From NCBI GenBank assembly GCA_017475745.1, contig JAFVEZ010000004.1:1-64000 (forward strand): DNA of 64,000 bases, read 5' to 3'. Both the position numbers and the translations under genes were made by a program. This stretch comes from Selenomonadaceae bacterium (lineage in GTDB: Bacteria; Bacillota; Negativicutes; Selenomonadales; Selenomonadaceae). The notes under the pieces were generated by a model. It saw nothing but the letters and a program-made list of their open reading frames with translations. It searched no databases and had not been told where the DNA came from. Shown piece after piece: positions 63,015 to 64,000 of this stretch. How positions within the stretch are numbered: the first letter of the stretch is position 1; every line of letters starts with the position of its first letter.

Positions 63015-64000
63015 TTAGTCATTAAGATTTCCATTCGGATTTATTTCAAGGTAACGCTTAATTGCACGTGTTATCGCGAGTGCTAACTGTTGCTGATAGT
63101 CATCATTGGCCAGCAGATACTCTTCTTCTGGATTTGTAATAAAGGCAAGCTCCACAAGCGAAGCAGGTATCGAAGTATGCTTTAAAACGTAGAAGTTAGC
63201 ACCCTTGACACCTCGGTTGAACCTGCCGCCGAAGTTTGCCAGCTCTTCATTCAACAACGTAGCAAGTATTTTGCCCTCAGAACTACCCCAATAATAATAG
63301 GTTTCCATTCCTTGTGTTATAGAGTTCGAGAAGGCATTACAGTGAATACTTACAAATACTGCAGCACCTGGCGGTGTTTTGTCAACTCTTGCTTGAAGTT
63401 CTTGTCCATTAGAAGAACCTGCCCAAGATACATCTCTGTCTGTAGTCCTAGTCATTACGACATTGGCACCGGCATTTTGCAAAAGCTGTTGAACTTTCAG
63501 AGCCACCGCGAGGGTTACTTCCTTCTCGGTAACACCACTAGGACCGATTGCACCACTGTCACTACCGCCATGACCTGCATCTATTACTATACTGCCACTT
63601 TTATAATTAAAATTATCGTCGCTGGTTTCCTCTTCCACATTAACCAGCGCTGACTTATCAATATCAATTATCAATCTGTAAGGCTTTTTTTCGATATAAA
63701 TTTTGTAACTGTCCTCATTTATCACAAACGGCAGTCTGAGTTGCAGACGAGAGTAGTTCACTTTAACCTCTTTAACAGAAGCCGTCGTATCTTCAGCTAA
63801 TGAAATTTTGCTACTGTTGTGTTGACTAAGTCTACCCGGAACAGTATTTTCAAAGTCAACGACCATTATACTTGAAATTGTTGTGGGAATTTTTACAGTG
63901 TAGTTGATATTCTCACGCTTGAGACCAACCTCTATCCTGTAGACTTCTTTGCCGTCAACTTCAGTATTATAAGTCTTTAAGTACTGTAGTTCGTTCAAGC
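63015..64000 (-). CDS. N-acetylmuramoyl-L-alanine amidase (AMIN plus Amidase_3), 5' partial
   Basis: 328 visible codons; the start lies beyond base 64000. The visible N-terminal part (about 125 residues) is AMIN-like beta sequence (VPGRLSQHNSSKI, RLIIDID). The zinc amidase domain follows: VIDAGHGGSDSGAIGPSG (His), KEVTLAVALKVQQLL (Glu), FVSIHCNAF (His) and the C-terminal catalytic Glu in PASLVELAFITNPEEE. It cleaves stem peptides from peptidoglycan in the periplasm. GerMN follows on the same strand. Confidence 0.94.
   Translation of the reverse strand, partial: LNELQYLKTYNTEVDGKEVYRIEVGLKRENINYTVKIPTTISSIMVVDFENTVPGRLSQHNSSKISLAEDTTASVKEVKVNYSRLQLRLPFVINEDSYKIYIEKKPYRLIIDIDKSALVNVEEETSDDNFNYKSGSIVIDAGHGGSDSGAIGPSGVTEKEVTLAVALKVQQLLQNAGANVVMTRTTDRDVSWAGSSNGQELQARVDKTPPGAAVFVSIHCNAFSNSITQGMETYYYWGSSEGKILATLLNEELANFGGRFNRGVKGANFYVLKHTSIPASLVELAFITNPEEEYLLANDDYQQQLALAITRAIKRYLEINPNGNLND

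Overview
The window looks like the chromosome of a motile, diderm Firmicute of the Negativicutes (Selenomonas-like). This is an inference. Firmicute-type genes (a YvyF-like flagellar protein, a GerMN lipoprotein, a CsbB/YfhO-type glycosylation set, GntR and HxlR regulators, strong AGGAGG-type ribosome sites, many TTG and GTG starts) occur beside outer-membrane genes (lptC, dTDP-rhamnose genes). No rRNA, tRNA, CRISPR array, transposase or integrase was seen.

Layout. 1-5.8 kb: end of an NTF2-like gene, a flavodoxin-like protein with a divergent HxlR regulator, obgE, gdhA, lptC and a CbiM-type metal permease. 5.8-6.1 kb: mostly non-coding, with one candidate small hydrophobic peptide and a hairpin. 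6.1-9.1 kb: htrA-rlmH-EVE-like protein operon. 9.2-10.7 kb: ABC-2 exporter pair. 10.7-13.2 kb: operon of a coiled-coil protein, a GC-rich cobD and a broken gene carrying an Hsp70/actin-type phosphate motif. 13.3-16.8 kb: L,D-transpeptidase and a compact polA behind a perfect sigma-A promoter. 16.9-25.4 kb: housekeeping genes (glutathione peroxidase, phosphohexomutase, pgi, exported cbiK, pheS without pheT, rfbC, hemC, rfbA).

25.6-41.4 kb is the most unusual part. It holds two unknown genes, one behind a sigma-28 type promoter, an iron alcohol dehydrogenase, a small ribbon-helix-helix protein, and three RTX-like secreted repeat proteins (about 700, 2019 and 549 aa). A long flagellin with two CxxC pairs and a YvyF-like protein lie among them. 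The RTX proteins share a repeat module ending in a VGxGSITLKN-like motif and a C-terminal ERWF tail. The first has an apparent one-base frameshift in an A run just after its start.

41.6-47.2 kb: MATE exporter, then an acyl carrier protein, GT2 glycosyltransferase, YfhO and GtrA cassette that probably glycosylates a surface polymer. 47.2-50.8 kb: ispE, an oxidoreductase, an esterase-like hydrolase and a GntR regulator. 51-56.5 kb: alpha/beta hydrolase, Orn/Lys/Arg decarboxylase-family enzyme, GT4 glycosyltransferase and a solitary hisD. 56.6-64 kb: a small membrane protein, PP2C phosphatase, FhaA-like protein, an operon motA-motB-acpS-nnr, and a GerMN lipoprotein with an AMIN amidase that runs off the window.

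Motility genes (flagellin, YvyF-like, motAB) and envelope genes dominate the accessory content. The RTX island probably makes secreted calcium-binding surface proteins. No type I secretion genes lie in the window, so their export route is not visible.
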